From assembly GCA_028023455.1 (NCBI GenBank), contig JAQFVV010006215.1, positions 1,748,580-1,812,579 of the forward strand: 64,000 nt of DNA. Reading direction: 5' to 3'. Within the stretch, counting starts at the first letter, position 1; each line of letters starts with the position of its first letter. The position numbers were made by a program, and so were the translations under genes. Origin of the DNA: Epiperipatus broadwayi. Its lineage: Eukaryota > Onychophora > Udeonychophora > Euonychophora > Peripatidae. The notes under the pieces were generated by a model that made no database searches, had not been told where the DNA came from, and saw only the letters and a program-made list of their open reading frames with translations. Of the stretch, positions 25,180 to 36,720 are shown one piece after another.

Positions 25180-26785
25180 GGATGTACAAAATGTTTTTGA
25201 TCAGAGTAAATAATATTTTAAAATTGTTATGGGAGACTTTAATGCTAGAATTGGTAAACAAATGAAAGTGCTGTAGGTAATTTTGGTTATGGTAATAGAA
25301 ATGAGAGGACATAGACTTGTAGAGTTTGCAGAAAAAGAAAAACTTTATATTATGAATTCTTTTATATTTTTTTGAGAAAAATATTAAAAGGAAATGGACA
25401 TGGAAGCATCCAAATGAAGGTACAGCAGAATTGGATTATATTTTGACTAACAAAAAATACATATTTGAAGATTGTAATGTTCTTAATAAATTTAACACAG
25501 GAAGTGATCATCGATTAGTAAGATGTAAAATATGTGTTAATGCAAAGCTAGAGAGCCAAAAATTATTAAGAAAAACAATATTTATAGTTGTTATTCCTAA
25601 TCTTCAGAAACATTCTAATGAATTTAAATTAGAACTTACAAATCAGTTTCAAGTATTAGTAGATTTTGAACATGATTCAGATTTGAATGAAATTAATATG
25701 AAAATAATTGATACACTTTTAAAAACTGCAACAAAGATAACTGGTAGAAAAAAGCAATAATTGGCCAATAAAATTTCTACTGAGACTAGAGAATTTATGA
25801 AGAAAAGAAGAAATATGAAAATAACAAAAATGATGCATTAAAAAGAATTGAATATCTTGAATTTTGTAAAATGGTGCAGAAAAGTGTTGAAAATGATACA
25901 AGAAAGTATAACTATGAACTAGCAAGGAAAGCTGTAGAAGAGAATAAAAGTCTCAAGAGTGTAAAACAACATTTTGGTATTGATAGGAAATTTATATCTG
26001 CAATGAGAAAAAAAGATGGAATTATTACTAAAAAGAGAGATGATATCATGAAATGGGTAGAAGATTTTTTATCAGGAATTATATGATAATAAAGAAAAAG
26101 TACCTCCTATATCTATTTTCCAAATTGCCCAGAATTTTAAATGAAGTGAGACATGCAATTGAATGTATAAAGAAAGGAAAGGCTCCAGGTAATGATGGAA
26201 TTATAATTGATATATTAAAAGAAGCAGGTAAAGAAATAGAATTTTTTTTAGCAAAGTTATATACCAAATATCTAAATGATAAAGATGTATCAGATGCTTG
26301 GAAGAATGCAATATTAATATTAATATTTAAAAAAGTTGATAAAAAATATTAGAAATTACAGACCTATCAGCCTTTTATCACTTTTATACAAAAATTTTCC
26401 CAAGATAATTACAACTCGTCTACAGAGAACATTGGATTTCCACCAACTAAGAGAACAAGCTGGATCTAAAAGTGGTTTTAGTACTGTAGATCATATCCAG
26501 GTATTGAGAGAAGTTATAAAAAGGACAAATGAATATGAGTTGCCATTATGTTTTGGATTTGTAGATTATGAAAAGGCATTTGATTCTATAAACATTTCTT
26601 CAGTGATTAGAGCATTGGATCATCAAGTTATAGATCCAGGATATTGTCATATTTTAAACAATATTTATAAAAATGCAACAGCAACAATTAGATTACAGAA
26701 TGATACTAGGAAAGTCAACATTGAGAATGGAGTACAGTTAGGTATTTTATATTATTTACATTTAGAAAACAACTGTTTTTTATAA
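25180..26785 (+). pseudogene. RTE-type LINE, middle part: endonuclease end and reverse transcriptase N-half
   Basis: Resumes with MGDFNARIG (25231 on), the conserved GDFN of the endonuclease, then the NKFNTGSDHRLVR motif with the catalytic SDH (25431-25760 frame). A basic linker follows (KQHFGIDRKFISAM). The reverse transcriptase then starts: IECIKKGKAPGNDGI, then NYRPISLLSLLYKNFPKII, REQAGSKSGFSTVDHI, and the first catalytic Asp in FGFVDYEKAFDSI (26336-26785). It ends at ENGVQLG, just before the expected GD(S/T)ISP block. Several frameshifts and stops make it inactive. The wording is typical of the RTE clade (RTE/BovB-like), not L1 or CR1. Confidence 0.9.
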
Positions 26786-26996
26786 ACTTTAGTGACATCA
26801 ATAATAGATTTTATAATTTACTAGTTTAATTCCTTTTTTATTAAAGAGTATTCAATAATTTTATGGAAACTAATCTATCAATGGAACCATACAATTCTGC
26901 AGTATCCATTGAAGTAATAATATGGTTTTGATTAATTATAATATTTTTAATTTTATTCATAAATTTTAGAGTACTTATTATATACTGAAATTTCTT
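26786..26996. other. AT-rich filler replacing the RTE catalytic core
   Basis: Where the FADD segment should lie there is only AT-rich sequence with no open frame. The missing segment is similar to the inverted piece at 21640-21815. Confidence 0.5.
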
Positions 26997-27240
26997 ATGT
27001 ATAGCTTTTACATTTGTAGAAATATAAAGATATACAGAACTTTAAGAGTATATATCACAGTTTATATTACTATTCCCAGAAATTGTAAACGACCTAGAAA
27101 GAGATCACATGTGAGTTGGATGAATGAAATAAGAAATCATGTTAGGGAGATTGGAAAAGATGGATTGAAATTGGAAAGACCTTCATCTTGCAGTGGATCA
27201 ATAATGATTGAAATTGATGAATGATGATGATATTACTATT
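26997..27240 (+). pseudogene. RTE-type LINE C-terminal end and 3' simple-repeat tail
   Basis: The frame contains KRPRKRSHVSWMNEIRNHV and ends shortly after PSSCSGS. A basic RPRKR..W.(D/N)E(I/V) segment near the C-terminus is usual for RTE polyproteins. It is followed by ATGAATGATGATGATATT, and short (TGA)n-type tails are common at RTE 3' ends. This supports a 3' end at about 27235. Confidence 0.65.
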
Positions 27241-27559
27241 TATCAACCTCTTCTAATATTCATAAGTAAATTTAATTTCTTGATTGTTCATATTAATTAA
27301 ACAGAAAACAAGCTTATCCCTTTGTATTTTAATTTTTTAATTATATTGTCACTTTGAAATTAAACATTTCTCAATTCTTTATTCTTTTTCACACATATTG
27401 TTTAATAGTGTTATTTTCTATTTAAATTCTGATATAGCAAATTTCAAAAAAAGTTTTACTTACATTCACTTTGAATTTATGACTAGCAATTGTATTAATA
27501 ATTTCATTAGCAATACTATTATCATTATTGACTTATCATAAAATTTAATTTGAAAGCCT

Positions 27560-28010
27560 TGCCAACCAATCATTTTTTAGTAAATCATAGAAATTTCTCA
27601 AAAATAGAACCACTATGTAGCTTATGTAAAGTGGCGGATGAAACTATTAAACATATTTTTACTGCTTGCCCATTCTTGAGTTCTGCTAGACAAAATATCA
27701 TAACCAAGTACTACCAACTAACATAAAAATTCTAAGAATCAGGGATGCTAGAAAGAGTGGTGTCTTTGCTGCAATTAGAATGGGAATGTTCCTACTTCAT
27801 GCCATGGGGTTAACGAGGAATTATTTCGTTTTTAAACGAGGAAGTAAAAAACCATGGGAGGTGTGTAAAAAATTTATTCGTAGGACTATGTTTAGGGATC
27901 GCTTATTAATCCCAGAAAAGCTCTTCGGAGACACTTGGGGGCAACTTAGGCCACTGGATGAATATCCAATCCTCAGGCATGCAAATTAAAAATTAATTCA
28001 AGATTTAAAA
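27560..28010 (+). pseudogene. C-terminal fragment of another non-LTR retrotransposon
   Basis: One frame (27604-27726) reads PLCSLCKVADETIKHIFTAC, a CCHC knuckle of the C-x2-C...H-x4-C kind found at the C-terminus of several LINE clades. After a frameshift the frame continues as RDARKSGVFAAIRMGMFL and RNYFVFKRGSKKPWEVCKKF, ending in PILRHAN at 27989. This is the end of a reverse-transcriptase polyprotein of a clade different from the adjacent RTE. No polymerase motif is left, so I do not name the clade. Confidence 0.6.
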
Positions 28011-28084
28011 TGGTTCAGTTAGATGGAGAATGACAAATGATCACTGTCAATCAAAATATGGATTGCACAATGATCACTGGCTAA

Positions 28085-28210
28085 GTCACTAAATGAAGAG
28101 CCAGTTGCTCTGATATGAAACTAGTACACAATAATTATAGACTAAGTTTGAATGATGAGCTTCTTGCTCTGATCATGAAATTAATTTGTCACAATAATAA
28201 CTAATGTATC
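28085..28210 (+). repeat. two-unit tandem repeat after the LINE tail
   Basis: AATGAAGAGCCAGTTGCTCTGATATGAAA (broken here as AATGAAGAGCCAG / TTGCTCTGATATGAAA) is followed about 60 bp later by AATGATGAGCTTCTTGCTCTG / ATCATGAAA. It probably belongs to the 3' UTR of the LINE fragment. Confidence 0.5.
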
Positions 28211-28704
28211 AATCAAATGGGTATATTTTCTAATTTGGAAAATTATTTACTAATGATTGTTATAATATCTGTAACAAATCCAAACAAATGTATACCAACA
28301 AGATTTATATTGTAATTGTATGTGTATTTTCCTTAATAAAAAAAAATGTTGTAGTCCTTTCATATGCCAATAACATATTTAAAAACAATTTATTTCCAAA
28401 AAAGTTTTTGGTTTGATTCTAAATGTTATTGATCCATGGAAATAATATAACACTAAACTAATTTCTGCAGTTCAAAATTCTTTTGAAATGTCCAATAATG
28501 ATAATAATATTGTTGATGAAATTATTAATAAATTAAAAAATTAATACCAATAACGTTCTTAGAAATTTCTTATATCAGAATTTAAATAGAAATTTAACAT
28601 TAATAAAACTATAGTATGTGCCTAAAAAAAGGATAAAGTTTTGAAAAATATTTACTTTCAAAGTATCAATATAATTAGAAAATTAAAATACAAATAGATA
28701 AGCT

Positions 28705-29575
28705 TAATGAATATTATTTCTTTAGTGTAATTTTCATTACACCACTCTCACACAAGGTACAGACTGTTTTTATTCATTTTTAATACCTTGTGAAAGGATG
28801 TAATCATAAACATGTGACCAAAAACATGTGAAAAATATGTATAATCTCTAAGATGCACATTCCATGCTTAACCAGCACTCATCAATTGGCCTAGATAACA
28901 ATCTCTTATACATATCTTTATCATTGTTTGACATACATAGATAGTCAATTACTAAAGTTTAACTGTTGTTAAAACAGGCAAAACTCACTATATATATTAC
29001 CACACACAGCAAGCTAAAATAATCAATTGATGCCAGAAGGCTTGTGCATAAAATCCCTATCTAGTGCCTACTCATCCAATATCCCCAGACTAGTTTCTGG
29101 CTTATGGCCTTCATCAATGAGGAGCCTTGGATCTGAGAGTTTAACTGATAAGTGTCAAACTTACTGCTGATACAACTTTGACACAAACAACTTAAAGGAA
29201 GTGTATTAATAATTTTTTCTTAGTTGTTCATTAGACTAAAGATTATCTACTTAATGAATGTTTTCATAGTATAATTTTTTATTACACCATTCTCATGCAG
29301 TTGTGAGGGCAGTAATTTTGACACATCAAATAATTGCCCATATATAATACAGAATAATAAGGATATGTATAAGAGATTGTGATCTGGGCCAATTTCAGCC
29401 TAAAGTGTATATCTTGGGATCATCCATCCTTTTCACATATCTTTGGTTATATGTTTATGATTTCACTCTTCCACAAGGTCTTAAAAATGGATAGAAATCA
29501 CTTCCTACATTATGTGAGAGTGGTGCAATGAAAATTACACTATAGAAATATTCATTAAGTGATAATGAATGACTA
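28705..29575. repeat. foldback repeat with a nested family A element
   Basis: The left arm (about 28720-28965) and right arm (about 29330-29570) are inverted copies. Both ends carry TTAGTGTAATTTTCATTACA-type sequence, and both inner parts carry AATCTCTTATACATATC. The inner sequence contains a hammerhead-like block of family B type (minus strand, about 28871-28910, with TTGATGAGTGCTGGTTAAGC). A family A segment (28965-29180) is inserted between the arms. Confidence 0.7.
29081..29124 (-). ncRNA. hammerhead ribozyme motif, family A copy 2
   Basis: On the minus strand: helix I strand TCCTCA; core TTGATGA (first base C to T); helix II GGC/GCC with loop CATAA; GAAAC; a TA loop; GUC cleavage triplet ending at 29088; then TGGGGA, which pairs fully with TCCTCA (one G-U). 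Only the invariant C3 is changed, so it is probably inactive. The family is described at 53349-53393. Confidence 0.55.
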
Positions 29576-29579
29576 ACAA

Positions 29580-31710
29580 AAATTATTAAGATAAGATTGG
29601 TTTCATTTTAATTGAAAAATATAATATGAATAGTCAAAAAAATAAATGTATTAATAATATATATATAAAAAGCTAAGAGTAAGATAGTGCAGGAGTGGAT
29701 ATAATAATGTATATTCTTCAAATTATGTATTTCCTCATGCAAATTTAAAACTATGCAAAGATGAAATTTCTTTGAGATTCAAAACTAGAAAATGCTATTA
29801 TAAAATTATTCACCTAATTGATGATTAATAGGAAAGGGCTTTCATTTGATTAATGGATCAATTTTAATCAATGACCCAATAAATATATCAAGACTGCTTT
29901 AATAATGCTTAATGGTAACCGATTTGTTTACTGTAAAGAATCTATGATATATTTCATATAATTTTCAGTCTTAACCTGTTTTTAAGTAATGTTTATGAAT
30001 GTTCTCCCTATATTGGATTGGCTAACCTCATGATCTATAAGTAAAGTGTATGGCTTTCATATATGGTTCATAATGACTAATCTCTCGAAATTTAAATGTT
30101 AAATTAATACACACAAAAATGTAGGAAGTGCTCTTCACTTGGTAAGATAAAGCTCTATAGACTAAATGGCTAAATATGTTTTTAATCAATGTCTACATGT
30201 TCATAAATTAAACAAACTTATAATGTGTTTGAATTGACTAACATCATCATATATGTGATATACATGATCAGATTAATGTAAATCGGCCACAACTATGATT
30301 TCTGGAATGGGAAGTTATATGTCTTCAATTTCTGATGATAACTAATGTCTTAATGTAACTGATATGACATTAATTGGTTATTCTATGTATACAAGCATAA
30401 CCTTTGATTTTGTTAACTGGTCTCCATTGAGATTGATCTGTAAAGATCCTTTTTTTTTTGTAAATGATTCTTATGGTTTGTGAATAAATTTTCCTTTTGA
30501 GAGATATTGATAGATCACTTTTGATAAATTCTTTCAAAACAATTTAGGATAAGCTAAAAAATAATTGCCAAATATTTTGAATTTGTGAACAAAATTAAAG
30601 AATACAATATTTTTTTAACATTGTTACATTGGATATTACAGAGTTATATGGTTCTTTGATAGATTAAATTGTATAAAATTATTGAAAAAGCTTATTGCTG
30701 ACTTTATAAAGTTTATTGAAAACAATACTGTTATGTCTTTTGAAGATTAAGTACTACAAAATATCTAAAGGTTGGTCTGAGTCTTCCTCTGGTTTTATTA
30801 ATTATAACTTTATTTGTATACAAGAATAATATTTTCAGTGTTGTTAATATTCAATGTATTAAAGTTTAGATGAGGTATTTTGTTTACATTTTTGTTTGTG
30901 GTCACAAGGATAGTACAAGTATCCTTAAGAATAAATTAAACAAATTAAATGGTTTAAAATGAATAATTGGAAAACCAATAAATAAATATATTAAATATAT
31001 TCATGTATTTTTGATAAGATATAGTTATTTATTAAATCATAAATTGTCAATTCAATTATTGTAAGAAAGAAAATACGAATATATTGTACCATCCTGGATT
31101 AGGTTTAATATATGTATAAAAAAATAATGATATGACTTTATGTTATTAACTATTTAAAATCATTAAATGATGTTTATCATAATTTTGGAATTATTATAAA
31201 TATATCTGAATACAAAGTAAAATTCATGATTTATTTTCCTTTTATTTTTAATGTAATATGATAAGTAATTTAATGCATTAAATTTTTTATCTTACTATAG
31301 GAATATTACAAAATTTTGAGTATATATTTTGATAGGGTTTTTGCATTATCTTTTTATTTTATTACATGTTTTAACAAAAATAGGTTTAGATAAATAAATA
31401 ACAAATTATGCCTTTTTATATGTGTATGGCTTTATATGTACATGTGTATATATATTATTCTGTGTATTTTTTAAAATCATATATTTTAATATAGTTTTAT
31501 TATTAATGATATATTATTTGTAATAATTTTTTTGTTAAACAAATGAATATATTTTTATTTTCTGATTTGTAATTTTATAAAGAGAGACTAAAATGATTGT
31601 ATCATTCATTTTTATTTTAAAATATTTTTCTTTTAAAAAAATTTTAAAAAAAATTTATTTAGGGATGCTGGTTTCTAATTGTAAATACTCACTCAATAAA
31701 TTAAAAGAGT
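29580..31710. other. AT-rich intergenic DNA
   Basis: No coding frame over 60 codons and no repeat that I can place. Low-complexity A/T throughout. Confidence 0.5.
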
Positions 31711-31859
31711 AATAACTGAAACATAGGCTTATTTATACCTGTGTCTATATATATGTAATATTAGGGTATGAGCACAGACTTTCACATGACCCACCACTCT
31801 CCACTCCATCTAATAACACTGATACACTTAAACATACATATGTTGAAAAGATAAATAAT

Positions 31860-31907
31860 CACCAATATACGTATTTCATGCTAAACCAGCAATCATCAGT
31901 TGGTCCA
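31860..31907 (-). ncRNA. hammerhead ribozyme motif, family B copy 1 (complete core)
   Basis: On the minus strand, in order: helix I strand ACCAA (31904-31900); invariant CTGATGA (31899-31893); helix II TGCT/AGCA with a GGTTT loop; GAA (31877-31875); helix III ATA/TAT around CG; cleavage base A at 31866; then TTGGT (31865-31861), which pairs all five bases with ACCAA. The 10.1-11.1 pair beside the core is U-U, not the usual G-C, which would weaken activity. The layout is that of minimal hammerheads with very short helix III, as reported in Penelope-like elements and metazoan retrozymes. Function is inferred from the motif only. Confidence 0.6.
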
Positions 31908-32289
31908 GATTATCATCTCTACACATATATACTATAAATGCTCAGATATATATTAAGATAGACAATCCTCATACTTTAATGGACAGGCTTCAATCTACTC
32001 CACACTCCAACTCTTCCACCGTCCATCCAATTGAAAATCTGATGATGGAATGCTCAAAGGCCACCCTGAGGCGGAGATTATTGTCACACCCATGTTGACC
32101 TAAGGTCAATCTGAATCCCACATGTACAGGACATAATCCATTAAATACATATGCAAGGTTCAGATTATCAATTGGATGGACGGTTGAAAAGTTGGGGTGT
32201 GGAGTAGATTGAAGCCTGTCCATTAAAGTATGAGGATTGTCTATCTTAATATATATCTGAGCACTTATAGTATATATGTGTAGAGATGA

Positions 32290-32345
32290 TAATCTGGACC
32301 AACTGATAATTGCTGGATTAGCATGAAATACATATATTGGTGATT
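32290..32345 (+). ncRNA. hammerhead-like motif, family B, right arm (damaged)
   Basis: The plus-strand counterpart of the 31.87-kb motif. It reads GACCAA, then CTGATAA (G8 changed to A), TGCT/AGCA, GAAAT and TTGGTGATT. The invariant G8 change should abolish cleavage. Confidence 0.45.
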
Positions 32346-32469
32346 ATTTATCTTTTCAACATATGTATGTTTAAGTGTATCAGTGTTATTAGATGGAGTG
32401 GAAAGTGGTGGGTCATGTGAAAGTCTGTGCTCATATCCTAATATTAAATTAAAAGAGATAAATTTTGAG

Positions 32470-34440
32470 TTGATCATTAGCTACTGTTTCTATATCAATG
32501 ACTTAAATATTATGTCAATAGAAAAATGAAATAAATTGCCTGTGTTTTAAGTTAGAAACACACTCTATATATATCTTTGGTTATTTTGTTGCATTTTGCA
32601 GTTGAATAAAATTTCAAAGCATTATATATTTCTAAAAAATGTTTAATGTAAATTGCACAATGGAAAGCTAATCAGTGGATAACATTTATTCAAAAAGACA
32701 ATTTGGTCTTTGAGAGGTATCTACTTTTAACAACTAAAAAGTGAATTTATTTATCTGCATTTTAGAAGAAAATATATAAAAAATGCTTATAGTTTTACTA
32801 TGTGAATTAACATACATATCTGTGTCTATGTGCCAAATAAATACTTTTACTATAGATTATAACCAATGGATAATCATTTTGAATTTGATAAATAACCATT
32901 AATTATTTTTAAAAACATAAAACAATACTTATTATTCAATATTAAATAAAATGTGAATATTGCTATAATGGACTAATGATCATTTAAATAAACTTTGGAT
33001 ATTTTAAAAAAGAAATAGGCTCTAGGGAATTATTGTATCTGTGAAAAATATTGCAATTTCATGAATTTTATTCACATAAACCTAATAAAGAAACTTAAGG
33101 ATTGCCATTTTTTGTGTGAATAAGCTTTAATCAGTATGTTATTGTATTTGATAAAACAGGTTGTATATTTTACTTATATAATTATTTGTATTATTATTAT
33201 TATTTTAAAATCATTTAATGTATATATGTGTGCATGTGGATATATAAATAAATAACTGAAAAGAAATTTTTAATAACTCTAAATTGAAATTTAAACAATT
33301 ACAGTAGACTTTACTTAACGACTTGTTTGTATTTGTTTATAAATGATCAGTAAGCAAACTAAAACAGATTAGCATTTTCTTTTGTACATTCGACATATAT
33401 ATATATTGTCTATTAAAATAAATATTTTTTGGTTAAAATGTGCAATCTCTTAACATCATAGTATGGTTAAAACAAGTAGAACATTTTATAATAAATTATT
33501 TCAAACTTTGAAAATATATTAATTAATGTCTTATTGTTTATTTTATAAATAAAATTATTATTTATTAAATTTGAATTAATAATCTTATTTGATCTGGTAG
33601 ATGTATAACAAAACAATAATAATTTGAAATCTCTATGCAATCATAAACATTTAAAATTTATGTAACAAAATAATATAGATTTTATTATTTTATTAGGATT
33701 CATTAATTATCAAAAGTGAAACTAATGTTTTTAAAGACATCAATTGGTATTATTCAAACATAAAAGCTAGTCAATAAATTATTGGTACAAAATTTTTATA
33801 TAATCATCAAGCTTAAGTAATTTTATTTATCCTTTAATACTATTATAAATTTTAGGACGTAATAATATAAAAGTGTTATTTCATAAATTAATTCAGATAT
33901 AAATTATTACCTAATATATGTTGTGAGTTTTCGAATTCATTATTTTATTTTATGTATCACTGCTTAAATTTATTCCATTACAGATTTGGCTTGCTCAATT
34001 TCTGTAGCTCTATTAATTTCAGTTAGCCCATTTATATTGTTATAGATTTTGATATACCTAATTCATGAGGCATATAAATATCCTGTATGTACAGTTTATA
34101 TCATTACAATATATATATATTACTTGATGGTATTTCAGAATATATATTTAATGTATCAGTTATATATAAAATGGAAAATCTTAGATTTTTTTTGTTTCGT
34201 AATGATAAGATGTATCATTATAAAAGTCATAAGTAACAAAATATTATAAATTTTACAAAAGGCTGATTGATGTCGATTAATAATACGGTATAGGAATTTA
34301 AATGAATATATTAATTTAAAGAAGCAAATCTTAATGATAAAAAATTGATACTAATTCTGTATATTTTAAATTCTGCAAGCTAAATTTATTAAAAAGTACA
34401 TTTTGAGAATTATATACTTTTATTTTGACAGGTTTGACAT
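32470..34440. other. AT-rich intergenic DNA
   Basis: No coding or repeat signal beyond short (TA)n runs. The plus-strand open frame 34049-34249 is AT-driven and has no recognisable content. Confidence 0.45.
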
Positions 34441-34449
34441 TTTTAGAAT

Positions 34450-35470
34450 TATTCACTAACTTATTAACATTATTTGTAACACAATATGAAACACTAAACA
34501 CATCCTAATATATATATCCTTAAAAAATTTCACCTGAGCATTTGAAATACATGGAATAGATATCCATTTTTTATTATCAATCTTCAACTCCTTTAAATCA
34601 TTATATCTCTTTTTAAATTGACATAAAGTATTGTTAACTTGTTTATTGTTATAACCAATTTAGAGCATTTCCTTGGCAAATATCTCAATATTTTTTAATT
34701 TATCACACTGGTAATGACATAATTTTTCATTACAAAACAAAAAAAGATCTAAAACTTTATATCTTATGCATAATTAGTACTTAATGATTTACAATTTATA
34801 TATCTCCTTTTTTGAAATGGTTTGATTATTAATTTATAACTCAACATACTATTATTTATTGTAATAATTAAATCCAAACAGGGGGGATGGAGGGGTATTA
34901 TTTATTGTAATAATTAAATCCAAATACTTAATACTTTTGTTCTGTTCTTTTTCAAAGTCTATTTTAAGTCATTCAAATTATTTAACTCCTCTACAAGCAA
35001 ATTTATAATACCAGTATTTCCACAAACAAAAACATCATCCATATATCTTTTGTAATTTTTAATATTTTTAAAATTACACATATTTAAATTACTACTCTCA
35101 TATGTTGACAAAACAAAATTGCAACTTGTGCAACAAAAGGCAGACCCATAGGCCAACCTTTAAATATTTTATTACATGCACCTTCAAAAGAAGCAACAAT
35201 GTTAATCATCAAGAAAAAAATTAAAGAATCAATAACAAATTTTATCACATATTTACAAGCATCTTTACTTTTTATTGCATGTTCAATTATTTTTATGGCT
35301 TCCACTCTATTAATAGAACCATACCTTTTTGTCATATCTAATGAAGCATGAATATCATTCTCATTTATCACTATATTTTTAATTCTCTCTAGAAAATCAA
35401 AAGATAAAGCAATAGTATTTCCCCCAAATCCTAAAAACTTTTGTAAGAATGTACTAATATATTTAGAAGT
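34450..35470 (-). pseudogene. Penelope-like element reverse transcriptase remnant
   Basis: Minus-strand frames read HASLDMTKRYGSINRVEAIK (first catalytic Asp block), FKGWPMGLPFVAQVAI (the PMG(S/L)P block), then after a frameshift NYKRYMDDVFVCGNT with the catalytic YMDD-type motif followed by VFV. This order and the RY(M/V)DDVFV wording are typical of Penelope-like elements. Further down, WISIPCISNAQVKFFKDI (about 34500-34570) matches the post-RT part of such elements. No GIY-YIG domain is seen. Frameshifts and a 29-bp internal duplication (34850-34924) show decay. A family C hammerhead-bearing block lies directly upstream (35600-35830). Confidence 0.75.
34850..34924. repeat. 29-bp perfect duplication separated by a G-rich filler
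   Basis: The 29-bp segment TATTATTTATTGTAATAATT + AAATCCAAA (34850-34878) is repeated exactly at 34896-34924. The 17 bp between is CAGGGGGGATGGAGGGG, unlike anything near it. Confidence 0.85.
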
Positions 35471-35599
35471 TTAATTTTATTTGTATTATATATATATATG
35501 ACAACAGTTTTGAAATTCTTGATTGTTATCTATATTGGGATTGTCTAAATTTAGTAGAAAAAATCAAGTCATACATCATGAGACTTAATTTAATAAGCT

Positions 35600-35840
35600 T
35601 GTACTACAAATGTAATATAATGAGCATGTTAATAGCTCTAAACAAGCTTTTCCAATAAATGCTGAAAAGAAAGCATTTAAAATCACTATCTAGAATTATT
35701 CCTATCCCCAAACTGTTTTTGAGCTGCTATGTCTTCTCAGTGAGGCACTAGGATATTCAGACACTAGATCTAAAATACCAACTCAAGCACAGAATTTAGA
35801 AAAGGCTAACTGAAATAAATCATAACACCCTCATAAAAAA
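35600..35840 (-). repeat. family C repeat, decayed copy upstream of the Penelope-like RT
   Basis: On the minus strand AGATCTAGTGTCTGAATATC, then CCTAGTGCCTCACTGAGAAG and TTTTAAATGCTTTC follow the order of the plus-strand copy at 42950-43110. The hammerhead core is degenerate here (CTGAGAA). Its position just 5' of the reverse transcriptase, on the same strand, fits a terminal repeat of that element. Confidence 0.6.
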
Positions 35841-36359
35841 CTGACTTAAGATTATCAATAGTAATCCTTAATGAAGAAGATAAATTTAACAGTTCTACAG
35901 ATAAGTTTTCAAAAACAAATGTGGTAACAAAGATTACCTGAGATAAACAAGTTTAATAAATAATTGAAGAAAAAGTCTGCACTGGAATTTTGCCTAAAAT
36001 AACTAAAATATTTGGGGTCTTTAATAGATATTATTAATATTTATTTAATTTTAAAATTAGGCAAAGCATTTACAAGTAACAGCAGACCTTTAAGGTACAT
36101 TCAGATGTTTTGAAATATGCATCAAAAGTAAGATCCTTTTTTGGAACATTGTTCACTTGCAAAATGATATTTTCCCAAGTAAATATAGTTTAAAATAGAA
36201 GCTGTCTTTTTGATAAACACATAACAGAGTAAATAACTATAGAGGGGGAGGGAAGTAATTATTATGATATAAATAAAAAATGTGTTTTTTATTCAACAAC
36301 ATATTTTTATTTTTACTCCTATACACAGAATAAATATTACTGAATAAAAAATAATAATT

Positions 36360-36720
36360 GCATAGTTTATTGTATAAGAGTTCATAAGAAGTTCAAATAC
36401 CAGAAGTGAGATTTGAATCATGATCCATAGACTGAACTCCAAAATCTATCACTCTATCATTTCATCAACCATACAAGGCCCAATGGAATGATTTATAGCT
36501 CAGGAATTCATAAAAAATTCGAACAATAGAATAGAACTGCGCCACAATTTATGGATTTTGATCTCCAGAATTTTTTACCCTACCATTTCAACATTCATGA
36601 AAGACAAAAAATAATCAAAGGGTTTATTGCTCAGGAATTCATAATAAATTTGAGCATTGAAAATAATAGACCTAGACCATGATTCATCAATCATAGGCTC
36701 CAGATGCTACTCTATAATAA
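36360..36720. repeat. three imperfect tandem units of about 130 bp
   Basis: TTTATAGCTCAGGAATTCAT (36491 on) recurs as TTTATTGCTCAGGAATTCAT (36623 on) and, more diverged, at about 36368 (TTTATTGTATAAGAGTTCAT). The units contain a B-box-like GATTCAAATC on the minus strand (about 36411-36420), so a tRNA-related repeat is possible. Confidence 0.5.

Larger units (their letters stand above)
31715..32450. repeat. foldback repeat family B, copy 1 (most complete)
   Basis: A single-stranded head (TAACTGAAACATAGGCTTA, then a short CCTGTG segment) is followed by a long palindrome. The left arm runs about 31765-32050 and the right arm about 32165-32446. Arm ends read TATGAGCACAGACTTTCACA and its complement. 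Inner parts carry GGACAGGCTTCAATCTACTC and its complement. The centre (32050-32165) is a partly paired loop. Each arm holds one hammerhead-like core. The minus-strand open frames at 31990-32477 simply follow the repeat. Confidence 0.85.

Noticed and set aside
25871-26086. A separate small DNA-binding protein (KQHFGIDRKFISAM looks like a helix-turn-helix)
   Set aside because: It lies in order between the endonuclease and reverse transcriptase of the RTE element and recurs in the second RTE copy at 52.5 kb, so it is the polyprotein linker.
31990-32477. Minus-strand open frames of 70-77 codons as genes
   Set aside because: They lie in the arms and centre of a family B palindrome, and the same peptide start (MDRLQST) recurs in another foldback at 55.7-55.9 kb.
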